Below, one piece after another: positions 56,776 through 64,000 of a DNA stretch of 64,000 nucleotides (position 1 is its first letter; every line of letters starts with the position of its first letter). Origin of the DNA: Rhodothermales bacterium (lineage in GTDB: Bacteria; Bacteroidota; Rhodothermia; Rhodothermales; VXPQ01); contig OX638295.1 in assembly GCA_951812345.1 (NCBI GenBank), positions 1-64,000 on the forward strand. The letters are read 5' to 3'. The translations under genes and the position numbers were made by a program. The notes beneath the pieces were generated by a model that saw only the letters and a program-made list of their open reading frames with translations, did no database searches and had not been told where the DNA came from.

Positions 56776-57417
56776 TCAGGGCCCCAGCCGCTCCACATGC
56801 CACAGACCCGCCTCTTCGAGCCGGTACGCCAGGCGGTCATGCAGGCGATTCGGACGGCCTTGCCAGAACTCCATCGCGTGAGGCCGCAAAAGATACCCGC
56901 CCCACTCTTCGGGACAGGGCACACCGCGCCCTTCGTACTTCTTCCGGGCCATTTCCACGGCGGCCAGCAGCGTGGCGCGGTCCGCAAGAGAACGACTCTG
57001 CGCAGAAGCCGCCGCCGCCAGTTGACTCTCCCGCGGCCTCGATGCAAAATACGCCTCCGAGGTAGCCCGATCCGTGCGTTCCGTCCGCCCCTCTATACGC
57101 ACCTGCCGGTCCAGTTCGTCCCACCAGAATGTTAACGACGCCCACGGATTCGCCTCCAGATCGCGCGCCTTGCGGCTGCCGTAATTCGTGTAGAATACAA
57201 AGCCCGTCGGGTCATACCCTTTCAGAAGAACAATCCGCCCGGAAGGACGGCCCCGGGCATCGACCGTGCCGAGTGACATCGCGTTCGGATCGCGGCTCTT
57301 TGCGTGCGCGGCTTGCACCGCCTCCTCGAACCATGCCCCGAACAACGCCATCGGATCGTTACCGGCCGCATCGAAGCTGCCCCCGCTATATTCGCGTCTC
57401 AGTCCGCTTACATCCAT
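56776..57417 (-). CDS. pdxH: Pyridoxamine 5-prime-phosphate oxidase
   Basis: This 213-residue FMN enzyme oxidises pyridoxamine or pyridoxine phosphate to PLP. Motifs: NAMSLGTVDARGRPSGRIVL near 45-64, FVFYTNYGSRKARDLEANP near 73-91, the phosphate-binding RQVRIEGRTERT, and the C-terminal FWQGRPNRLHDRLAYR. The C-terminal residues of the active site are all present. It is a lone gene whose end lies 14 bases from hairpin element B4. Confidence 0.95.
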   Translation of the reverse strand: MDVSGLRREYSGGSFDAAGNDPMALFGAWFEEAVQAAHAKSRDPNAMSLGTVDARGRPSGRIVLLKGYDPTGFVFYTNYGSRKARDLEANPWASLTFWWDELDRQVRIEGRTERTDRATSEAYFASRPRESQLAAAASAQSRSLADRATLLAAVEMARKKYEGRGVPCPEEWGGYLLRPHAMEFWQGRPNRLHDRLAYRLEEAGLWHVERLGP

Positions 57418-57629
57418 TTTTTCGAATCTTGTATGCTTGGGCGTGTAAACCCGGATCCCTGGCCGCCCCGAACGTTACATTGAACGACCGGTAGGAAAAT
57501 AGGAGCCCGAACCGTTTGCAATATGCACAAATGTATGCGCGCCTCGACATGAACGGCGCGGCCCCGTTTCCCCCGATCATCTCCGGACCGTATATACACC
57601 ACGCACTCCCATAGTGCACGCTACGTCCG

Positions 57630-58493
57630 ATGCGCCTTCCCTATTTTCTGGCACGCCGCTTCGTCGCGGGAGAATCATTCCAGGAGGCACTCCCCGTTAT
57701 TCGCGCCCTGAACAATAAAGGCCTGAGCGTCACCCTCGACCTGCTGGGCGAACACGTCACGAAACAGAAGGTCGCCGAGACGAGCCGGGACGCCTACATA
57801 CGCCTCGTCCGCATCATTGCCGAGGAACGGGCCCGGCGCGCCATGCAGGCCGGCATTTCCATCAAACTCTCGATGATCGGGCAAAAAATCGACGAAGACT
57901 ACTGCCTGAAAAACCTGCGCATACTGCTTGCGGCGGCAAAAGAATGCAATGTGTTCATCCGCCTCGACATGGAAGGCAGCGATGCCACGGCATCCACGAT
58001 ATCCCTCTTCGAGGAAACCTTCCCCGAGTACCCCGATCACGTGGGGATCGTGCTGCAAGCATACCTGAAGCGTACGGAACGCGACGTGGAACGCATGTGC
58101 TCGCTGAAAGCGCAGGTCCGGCTGTGCAAGGGCGCCTACAAGGAACCTTCGGAGATTGCCTGGCAGAATATGGACATCATCCGCGAGCACTTCATGACCT
58201 GCGCACAGGAACTCATCGCGCACGGGCGGTATCCCGGCATCGCCACGCACGATGACCGGCTGATTTCCGCCACGAAAATCTTTGTCGCGAATCGCGGCAT
58301 AGATCGGGACCGGTTCGAATTCCAGATGCTCTACGGCATACGCCCGCAGACCCAGGAACAGATCGTAAACGAGGGGTACGGCATGAGAGTCTACGTACCC
58401 TTCGGTACGCAATGGGCGCCGTATTTCGCCCGGCGGCTGCGCGAACGGAAAGAAAACGTGTGGTTCGTGCTGCGGAATCTTGTCCGCACATAG
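57630..58493 (+). CDS. Proline dehydrogenase (monofunctional)
   Basis: The 287-residue FAD enzyme oxidises proline to pyrroline-5-carboxylate. It has the short monofunctional PRODH barrel: SIKLSMIGQKID near 75, FIRLDMEGSD near 110, QVRLCKGAYKEP near 165, IATHDDRLI near 207, EFQMLYGIRP near 232, and the substrate-binding RVYVPFGTQWAPYFARRLRE near 252. No pyrroline-5-carboxylate dehydrogenase gene is in the window. The 212-base gap before it is AT-richer and probably holds promoters for both this gene and pdxH. Confidence 0.95.
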   Translation: MRLPYFLARRFVAGESFQEALPVIRALNNKGLSVTLDLLGEHVTKQKVAETSRDAYIRLVRIIAEERARRAMQAGISIKLSMIGQKIDEDYCLKNLRILLAAAKECNVFIRLDMEGSDATASTISLFEETFPEYPDHVGIVLQAYLKRTERDVERMCSLKAQVRLCKGAYKEPSEIAWQNMDIIREHFMTCAQELIAHGRYPGIATHDDRLISATKIFVANRGIDRDRFEFQMLYGIRPQTQEQIVNEGYGMRVYVPFGTQWAPYFARRLRERKENVWFVLRNLVRT

Positions 58494-58536
58494 AAATGCA
58501 GAGCGCCGGGGCGTCTGCCCGCTTTGCCGGTCCCGA

Positions 58537-59277
58537 TCAGCGGACCCGCAGCCGCTGCCCCGACCTGACCGTGTTGGACGTCAACCCGTTCATGGCCCTG
58601 ATCCGGTCGATGTGCACGCCGTATTTCCGGGAAATGGTCCAAAGGCTTTCGCCTCGCATCACGGTGTGATATACCGGCCCTTCCGTACCGCCTCCGGGTG
58701 AGGCGCGCTCTTCCAACGATCCGTTTCCTCCCCCGTCCGGCAACGCACCCGGTGCATCCCCGGAAAGCCCGGACGCTTCTGCAAGGCCCGTTGGTTTCTC
58801 CTCCGTCGAGGTAAGTTCGTTCGAGACGGATACCACACCCGGTACGCGCGCCACCACGGCGGCAGCGTGCTCACGCTGCTCCCAGGTAGCTACATGACCG
58901 CGCAGGATAACATGCCCCGCTACCGCCTCCGGATCGAACCGATGCGCCCGCAGATCGCGCGTATCCACAAGCGCCAGATGCACCTTTGCAGCCAGCGAAG
59001 CATCGCTGATCTTCCCGGAGACCGACCGGCCATCGTCCGCATAACGGTCCGCCGAAGACGCTCCCGCTGCGCCTTCGGCACGTGCATCCGTTGTCGTTCC
59101 GGACGTCTCGCCTGCGCCGGCAGCCTCTTCGACGCCGCTCATCGGCGCAATAGCTTCTTCCTCAGGCGCCGGATTGTTTGTGCAACCGGACGACAACAGC
59201 AAGCCGCAGCATAGCACCCCGAGAAAAAGCCTTCCCGGCACTAAGTAAGCCGGTCCTGGCCAGAATATCTTATGCAT
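58537..59277 (-). CDS. Lipoprotein with BON and LysM domains
   Basis: With the start at 59277, thirteen bases after the trxB stop, the 246-residue protein has a lipobox (LLSSGC, Cys32). A low-complexity Ala/Gly/Glu linker comes next, then a BON domain (about 90-160; LAAKVHLALVDTRDLRAHRF, GHVILRGHVATWEQREHA), and a C-terminal LysM domain (YHTVMRGESLWTISRKYGV) that binds peptidoglycan. This suggests an envelope-anchoring or osmotic-stress role. Earlier in-frame ATGs overlap trxB and are unlikely. Confidence 0.88.
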   Translation of the reverse strand: MHKIFWPGPAYLVPGRLFLGVLCCGLLLSSGCTNNPAPEEEAIAPMSGVEEAAGAGETSGTTTDARAEGAAGASSADRYADDGRSVSGKISDASLAAKVHLALVDTRDLRAHRFDPEAVAGHVILRGHVATWEQREHAAAVVARVPGVVSVSNELTSTEEKPTGLAEASGLSGDAPGALPDGGGNGSLEERASPGGGTEGPVYHTVMRGESLWTISRKYGVHIDRIRAMNGLTSNTVRSGQRLRVR

Positions 59278-59290
59278 CCTTCTGCCCGTC

Positions 59291-60283
59291 TCAGGAAGTT
59301 TCGGCATGTTCCGCAAACCAGCGCTCCGCATCGATGGCCGCCATACACCCTGTGCCGGCGGCCGTAACCGCCTGCCGGTATACATGATCCTGCGCATCGC
59401 CGCATGCGAACACGCCGGGAATATTCGTATACGTGGATTTGCCTTCCGTCACGATATACCCCAGAGCATCCATATCGAGCCACTCCTTGAATACCTGCGT
59501 ATTGGGCGTATGCCCGATGGCCACGAAAAACCCGCCTACCGCCAGTTCCGAGGCAGCGCCCGTTTCTCTGTTGCGCAAGGCAAGACCCGTCACTTCATCA
59601 TCTCCCAGCACATCCTCCACCACCGTGTTCCAGACAAACTCGATCTTTTCGTTTTCGAACGCCCGTTCCTGCATGATCTTCGAGGCGCGCAGGCTGTCCC
59701 GGCGATGAATAACGTACACCTTCGACGCAAAGCGGGTCAGAAACAGGGCTTCTTCCATGGCGGAGTCGCCGCCCCCGGCGACAGCCACCACCACATTGCG
59801 AAAAAACGCCCCGTCACAGGTCGCGCAGGCCGACACGCCGCGCCCCAGCAGGCGTTTCTCGTTTTCGAGACCCAGATACCGTGCGGAAGCCCCTGTGGAT
59901 ATGATAACCGTTTCCGCGAGCACAGGCGTTTCGCCGTCCACGAGCAACCGGAACGGACGCTGCGAAAAATCCACCGCGCTCACTGTGCCGTAGCGAAGAT
60001 CGGCTCCGAACCGGGTTGCCTGCCCATCGAACAGTTGCATCATGTCCGGCCCCAAAACACCATCGGGGAATCCTGGATAATTCTCCACATCCGTCGTGGT
60101 CATCAACTGACCGCCGGGTTCGGGCCCCTGGAACACGACCGGTTCGAGATTTGCACGGGCCGCATACAGAGCGGCTGTCAGCCCGGCAGGCCCCGTTCCG
60201 ATAATGACAACGTTCCGGCGCTCCGCCCCGGAGAAATCGATCCCGTCGAAAGCGGACATATCCGTTGCGGCGCGCTCGGTCAT
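59291..60283 (-). CDS. trxB: Thioredoxin reductase
   Basis: This 330-residue flavoenzyme passes electrons from NADPH to thioredoxin. The FAD site [20 protein letters not shown] lies near 25-44, the redox-active pair in [11 protein letters not shown] near 155, NADPH binding in [20 protein letters not shown] near 168, and the C-terminal [19 protein letters not shown]. It lies between trxA upstream (54-base gap) and the LysM lipoprotein downstream, probably co-transcribed. Confidence 0.95.
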   Translation of the reverse strand: MTERAATDMSAFDGIDFSGAERRNVVIIGTGPAGLTAALYAARANLEPVVFQGPEPGGQLMTTTDVENYPGFPDGVLGPDMMQLFDGQATRFGADLRYGTVSAVDFSQRPFRLLVDGETPVLAETVIISTGASARYLGLENEKRLLGRGVSACATCDGAFFRNVVVAVAGGGDSAMEEALFLTRFASKVYVIHRRDSLRASKIMQERAFENEKIEFVWNTVVEDVLGDDEVTGLALRNRETGAASELAVGGFFVAIGHTPNTQVFKEWLDMDALGYIVTEGKSTYTNIPGVFACGDAQDHVYRQAVTAAGTGCMAAIDAERWFAEHAETS

Positions 60284-60336
60284 GGAGAAAAAGAGTGATC
60301 GGGGCGATCAGGAAAAGGAAAAGGCGGGAAAAACCG

Positions 60337-60678
60337 TCAGACAGCTTGTGCAACCAGCGCATCGAGCCGGTCAACCAGATCCTTTTTGGGAGAAACCCCG
60401 ACCAGTTGATCCGCAACCTGCCCGTCCTTGAAAAACAGCAGGGTCGGAATCGACCGGATCCCGTACTGCATCGGCGTCTCTGTATTGTGATCGACATCCA
60501 TCTTGACCACCTTCGCACGTCCGGCGAATTCCCCGGCCAGCTCCTCGACCACCGGGGCAATCATACGGCACGGCCCGCACCAGGCGGCCCAGAAGTCCAC
60601 GAGCACCGGCACATCGGAGTCGAGCACTTCCTCCTTGAAACTGTTGTCCGTAACCGTCAGCGGGTTATGCGTATCCAT
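60337..60678 (-). CDS. trxA: Thioredoxin
   Basis: The 113-residue thioredoxin has the active site [10 protein letters not shown] (Cys34, Cys37) and the cis-proline in [11 protein letters not shown]. The start at 60678 is marked by GGAGAAACAACATG. It is followed by its reductase trxB on the same strand, giving a complete thiol-reducing pair in one unit. With katG and the cysteine desulfurase elsewhere in the window, it serves general redox balance. Confidence 0.95.
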   Translation of the reverse strand: MDTHNPLTVTDNSFKEEVLDSDVPVLVDFWAAWCGPCRMIAPVVEELAGEFAGRAKVVKMDVDHNTETPMQYGIRSIPTLLFFKDGQVADQLVGVSPKKDLVDRLDALVAQAV

Positions 60679-60798
60679 GTTGTTTCTCCAGAAATTGAGG
60701 CAAATCAGGTGTTCATTTCGTCGGCGCAATACCGGGGACGTATTGCACAGCATACTACAGAAAAAGGGCACGTTGGTTTCCCTGTTCCAACGCTGCGC

Positions 60799-63078
60799 TT
60801 ACTGGTTCATATAACCGGGAATGGTGTGTTCGTACGGACGGCAAAGGTCTTCTGCGGGCAGGTCGATAACCGGCTCACCGTCCAGAAGAATCGTCAGATT
60901 GCCGGGACGCACAACGCCCAGCCGCGTCAGGCGAACGGGAGCCGCCCCAATGGCTTTTTCGATCTCAACAGCTCGTTCCGCAGACGCACTGAATACAATG
61001 CGGGATTGCGCCTCGCCGAACAACACCGCATCCCGTCTCATCCCCGGCGCAGCCAGATAGATCTCCGCGCCGGATGCATCCGCATGAAGCACACACTCGG
61101 CCAGCGCCACAGCCAGCCCTCCGTCGGAAACGTCGTGCGCACTGCGCACCAGGCCCGCCTTGATAAGGCGCAGCATCGCTTCCTGCACCGCCGCTTCTTC
61201 GTCCAGCAGCATATACGGAGCGCCGCCGCACACCAGCCCGTGCCGGCGCGCCAGATACTCGGAGCCGTTAATGTCCTCCCGATACACCCAACCTGCCGGG
61301 CTAAGCAGATACACCACATCGCCCGCCTCCCGGAACGGTACGGTAACGACGCCGGACTCCATATCATCCACGATGCCCAGCATGCCGATCGTCGGGGTGG
61401 GATAGACGGCCCCTTCCGGATTTTCGTTGTAGAAGGACACGTTGCCGCCTGTCACCGGCGTGTCAAAGGTCCGGCAGGCATCGCCCATACCCCCGACCGC
61501 CTCCGTAAAGGCCCAGTAGACCTCCGGCTTGTACGGATTGCCGAAATTAAGACAGTTCGTGACAGCCACCGGCTTGCCTCCGGCGCACACCACGTTCCGG
61601 GCCGCCTCCGCCACGGCAATGCGCCCGCCCTGACGCGGGTCGAGATACACATACCGTCCGTTGCAATCGGTCTTGACGGCCAGTCCCTTGTTCGTGCCCT
61701 TGATACGCACCACCGCGGCGTCACTCGGCCCCGGGCCTGCCAGCGTGTTCGTCCGCACCATCGTATCGTACTGCTCGAACACCCAGCGTTTCGAGGCGAT
61801 ATTCGGAGAGGCGAGCAGGTCGAGCAGCACCGCGCCGACGTCGGTCGGCGACACATCGGGCACATCGGCGAGGTCCAGCGCGATATCGTCGAGCCGGGCC
61901 GGGCGTCGCGTTTCCCGGTGATACACAGGCGCCCCGCCCCCCAGCACGAGATGATCGGCTTCCACATCCGCAACCAGTGCGCCGTGCCAGAAAATCTTTA
62001 CGCGGGGTTCGGCAATGACCTCTCCTATACATTCCGCATGCAGATCCCATTTTCGGAAAATGGTCTCGACTTCATCCTCCCGGCCTTGTTCGCACACAAG
62101 CAGCATCCGCTCCTGACTCTCCGAAAGCATGATTTCATAGGGGGTCATCCCCACTTCACGCTGCGGCACCTTGTCCACATGCACGATCATGCCGCACCCG
62201 CCTTTTGCGCTCATTTCGCAGGAGGAACAGGTAAGCCCGGCGGCCCCCATATCCTGAATGCCCACGATCACGCCGCTGGCGATAGCCTCCAGCGTGGCCT
62301 CCAGCAAAAGCTTTTCGGTGAATGGATCGCCCACCTGCACGCTGGGGCGCTTCGCCTCACTCCCCTCCGAAATTTCCTCGGAGGCGAAGGTGGCGCCATG
62401 AATGCCGTCCCGTCCGGTCGAAGACCCTACGATATACACCGGATTCCCCACGCCCTCGGCAATGGCCGAAGCGGTTTGTCCGATTTTCGCCACCCCCACG
62501 CTCATGGCGTTGACGAGGGGATTGCCCTCATAGGACGGATCGAAATACACCTCGCCGGCCACAGTGGGCACACCGAAGGAATTGCCGTAGTCCCCGATTC
62601 CGCGCACCACCCCGTCGAAGAGATAGCGCACGCGAGGATTATCCAGCGCACCGAACCGGAGCGAATTGAGCGAACAGATGGGCCGGGCGCCCATCGTGAA
62701 GATATCGCGCTGGATGCCGCCCACACCGGTAGCGGCCCCCTGGTAGGGCTCTACTGCCGACGGGTGATTGTGCGATTCGATTTTGAACGCAACCGCAAGA
62801 CCATCCCCGATATCGACGAGGCCCGCGTTTTCCTCTCCGGCTTCCGCAAGTAGCGCTTCACCCTCGCGGGGCAACGTCTTCAGCAGCGCAATGGAATTCT
62901 TGTAGGAACAGTGTTCACTCCACATGACGGAATAAATGCCCAACTCGACGAAAGTCGGCGTGCGCCCGAGTTTGTCGAGAATCCATCCATACTCCTCGTC
63001 CGTCAATCCATGATCCCGAGCCATTTCTATGGTGACTTCCGGGATTGCGTCCGGCTGATCCGGCCTTATTTCCGCCAT
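60799..63078 (-). CDS. purL: Phosphoribosylformylglycinamidine synthase II
   Basis: This 759-residue enzyme of purine synthesis converts FGAR to FGAM with ATP and ammonia from the PurQ/PurS partners. It is the small PurL type. Motifs: [11 protein letters not shown] near 52, [21 protein letters not shown] near 96-116, [15 protein letters not shown] near 163, [18 protein letters not shown] near 275, and the second half [11 protein letters not shown] and [15 protein letters not shown]. The start at 63078 is preferred over an ATG 60 bases upstream. purQ and purS are not in the window. Confidence 0.96.
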   Translation of the reverse strand: MAEIRPDQPDAIPEVTIEMARDHGLTDEEYGWILDKLGRTPTFVELGIYSVMWSEHCSYKNSIALLKTLPREGEALLAEAGEENAGLVDIGDGLAVAFKIESHNHPSAVEPYQGAATGVGGIQRDIFTMGARPICSLNSLRFGALDNPRVRYLFDGVVRGIGDYGNSFGVPTVAGEVYFDPSYEGNPLVNAMSVGVAKIGQTASAIAEGVGNPVYIVGSSTGRDGIHGATFASEEISEGSEAKRPSVQVGDPFTEKLLLEATLEAIASGVIVGIQDMGAAGLTCSSCEMSAKGGCGMIVHVDKVPQREVGMTPYEIMLSESQERMLLVCEQGREDEVETIFRKWDLHAECIGEVIAEPRVKIFWHGALVADVEADHLVLGGGAPVYHRETRRPARLDDIALDLADVPDVSPTDVGAVLLDLLASPNIASKRWVFEQYDTMVRTNTLAGPGPSDAAVVRIKGTNKGLAVKTDCNGRYVYLDPRQGGRIAVAEAARNVVCAGGKPVAVTNCLNFGNPYKPEVYWAFTEAVGGMGDACRTFDTPVTGGNVSFYNENPEGAVYPTPTIGMLGIVDDMESGVVTVPFREAGDVVYLLSPAGWVYREDINGSEYLARRHGLVCGGAPYMLLDEEAAVQEAMLRLIKAGLVRSAHDVSDGGLAVALAECVLHADASGAEIYLAAPGMRRDAVLFGEAQSRIVFSASAERAVEIEKAIGAAPVRLTRLGVVRPGNLTILLDGEPVIDLPAEDLCRPYEHTIPGYMNQ

Positions 63079-63178
63079 GCCTGCGTGAATAGGTAATAAC
63101 GTCTTTGCTGTGCCCGTGGAAATATACCCCGCAGACAACCGGTTTCATATGGAGAAATCGTTACTTCAACGTAATATC

Positions 63179-63304
63179 AGGATACGCTGATCAAAACCTC
63201 TTCGCTCAGCACTTTAAGGTGGGACCTGCCGCACTGCTTCGTCATTCCTTGCCAGCGCACCCCTCGCAGCCTCTGAGCTTTGCGGACTTAATCAGAGTAT
63301 CCTA
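63179..63304. repeat. Dispersed repeat A, short full-length copy A4
   Basis: This 126-bp copy has both terminal inverted repeats (AGGATACGCTGATCAA at the left and TTAATCAGAGTATCCT at the right). It lies in reverse orientation to A2, sharing the block CTTCGTCATTCCTTGCCAGC. Its other half differs from that of A2. It occupies most of the gap between divergent purL and the VOC gene. Confidence 0.8.
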
Positions 63305-63387
63305 TTGCATTATTCGTTTTTCCCGATTCCGTGGTATACTATAGGATACTGGAATGCAAACAGGCCCCGAGGCAACCCGGCAACCCC

Positions 63388-63774
63388 ATGCTGAAGATTA
63401 TCCCGAACATCCCGGTGGCAGACCTCGAACGCTCCGTGGAGTTTTACCTGGACGTTCTCGGCTTCGAGATGATTAACATACGGGGGCGCGGCGAAATGGC
63501 GCGGGCCCACCTGCGTAGAGGCGGGGCGGAGATTATTTTCCGTTCCTGCGACCCGGAGGCGCCGCTCCCGTTTCCCGACCCGTTCCTGACGAATCAGGTC
63601 ATTCTGCACATTCAGGTGAACGACATCCTCGCCTTATACGACCGCATCAAGGAGGGGCGGGTGGAAGTGGTGCAGGCACTTGAGCCCACACTGTTCGGGG
63701 CTGCCCAATTCATGATTCGCGACATCGACGGGCGCATCATTTCCTTCGACCAACCGGGCAAAGTGCAGGGATAG
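63388..63774 (+). CDS. VOC-family (glyoxalase/bleomycin-resistance fold) protein
   Basis: The 128-residue protein has paired beta-alpha-beta-beta-beta modules of the vicinal-oxygen-chelate fold: IPVADLERSVEFYLDVLGFE near 8-27, QVILHIQVNDILALYDRI near 71-88, and the ending FMIRDIDGRIISFDQP. The reaction is not predictable; related proteins act as lyases, dioxygenases or antibiotic binders. Start at 63388 gives the conserved N-terminus. Repeat A4 ends 84 bases upstream. Confidence 0.85.
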   Translation: MLKIIPNIPVADLERSVEFYLDVLGFEMINIRGRGEMARAHLRRGGAEIIFRSCDPEAPLPFPDPFLTNQVILHIQVNDILALYDRIKEGRVEVVQALEPTLFGAAQFMIRDIDGRIISFDQPGKVQG

Positions 63775-63843
63775 GCCCTGCCGGGGACACGCACCTGCCA
63801 AGGGCATGACCGGGGGGTGCGCTATGGCGACGATTCCCTCCCG

Positions 63844-64000
63844 CTACCCGATGTGCATCTGCAATTCCTCGCGCCGGTGTTTCTGGCGCAGTTTGCGCAG
63901 CGCTTTTTCCTTGATCTGACGAACGCGCTCGCGGGTCAGATCGAAACGCTGGCCTATTTCTTCGAGCGTCAGAGGATGCTCGCGCCCGATCCCGAAATAA
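63844..64000 (-). CDS. Sigma-70 RNA polymerase sigma factor, region 4 (partial)
   Basis: The last 51 residues of a sigma-70 family factor are visible ([20 protein letters not shown], then [14 protein letters not shown]), ending in ELQMHIG and a stop at 63844. The region 4.2 helix-turn-helix that reads the minus-35 box is intact. The sequence is of the primary or close-to-primary type rather than ECF. The rest lies beyond the window. Confidence 0.9.
   Translation of the reverse strand, partial: YFGIGREHPLTLEEIGQRFDLTRERVRQIKEKALRKLRQKHRREELQMHIG

Noticed and set aside
60265-62853. An 862-codon plus-strand frame over trxB, trxA and purL
   Set aside because: It is an antisense artefact of three unmistakable genes on the minus strand and has no recognisable domain.

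Overview
This window looks like chromosomal DNA of a high-GC member of the Bacteroidota/Rhodothermota side of the bacterial tree, probably a Rhodothermia-like marine heterotroph. The evidence is indirect: CarboxypepD_reg-type TonB receptors, a C-terminal type IX secretion sorting domain, DUF2480, DUF4199 and DUF5686 proteins, ThuA and sulfatase genes, and short monofunctional proline dehydrogenase. No rRNA or tRNA gene was found, so the placement is inference.

Layout. 1-0.5 kb: end of an IS3-family element cutting a small gene. 0.7-9 kb: octaheme cytochrome-TPR lipoprotein, sulfatase, recG, DUF2480 and a cysteine desulfurase. 9-13.5 kb: lone AAA ATPase, a sterol-reductase-like membrane protein and a decayed TonB receptor. 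13.8-18.7 kb: katG, DinB, Fic, and a lipoprotein of the endonuclease/exonuclease/phosphatase fold. 19-24.8 kb: three small unknown genes, xylose isomerase, MazG-like hydrolase, and a minus-strand run of cupin, Tm-1-like and PEP-hydrolase-like genes, threaded with repeats. 25-29 kb: two ThuA genes, one a four-domain fusion ending in a copper-binding domain. 29-31.3 kb: an NgoMIV-type restriction-modification pair. 31.5-37.2 kb: two sulfatases and a PhoD-like phosphatase, then a complete IS3 element with a 3-bp target duplication. 38.6-46.5 kb: outer-membrane barrel, amino-acid decarboxylase, a partial copy of that decarboxylase, an AT-rich leucine-rich-repeat gene bracketed by a 78-bp direct repeat, then YceI, DoxX and DUF4199 genes. 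46.6-52.2 kb: FAD oxidoreductase, DUF5686 protein, and a tonB gene beheaded by an IS3 fragment. 52.2-56.6 kb: GH2 glycosidase, a truncated solute-binding protein and a secreted unknown. 56.8-64 kb: core genes pdxH, proline dehydrogenase, LysM/BON lipoprotein, trxB, trxA, purL, a VOC protein and the C-terminus of a sigma-70 factor.

The most unusual signal is a family of intergenic elements (19.9, 21.9, 22.1 and 56.7 kb). All have a conserved 60-nt core, held between inverted arms whose outer parts differ from copy to copy but stay complementary within each copy. A second dispersed family with AGGATACTCTGATTAA-type inverted ends sits mainly in divergent promoter gaps. A third repeat (41.2 and 44.6 kb) brackets the AT-rich module. 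Together with three IS3 traces, a partial gene duplication and at least four broken genes, these show an actively rearranging genome. The intact gene content points to aerobic growth on sulfated or complex polysaccharides, with oxidative-stress defence.
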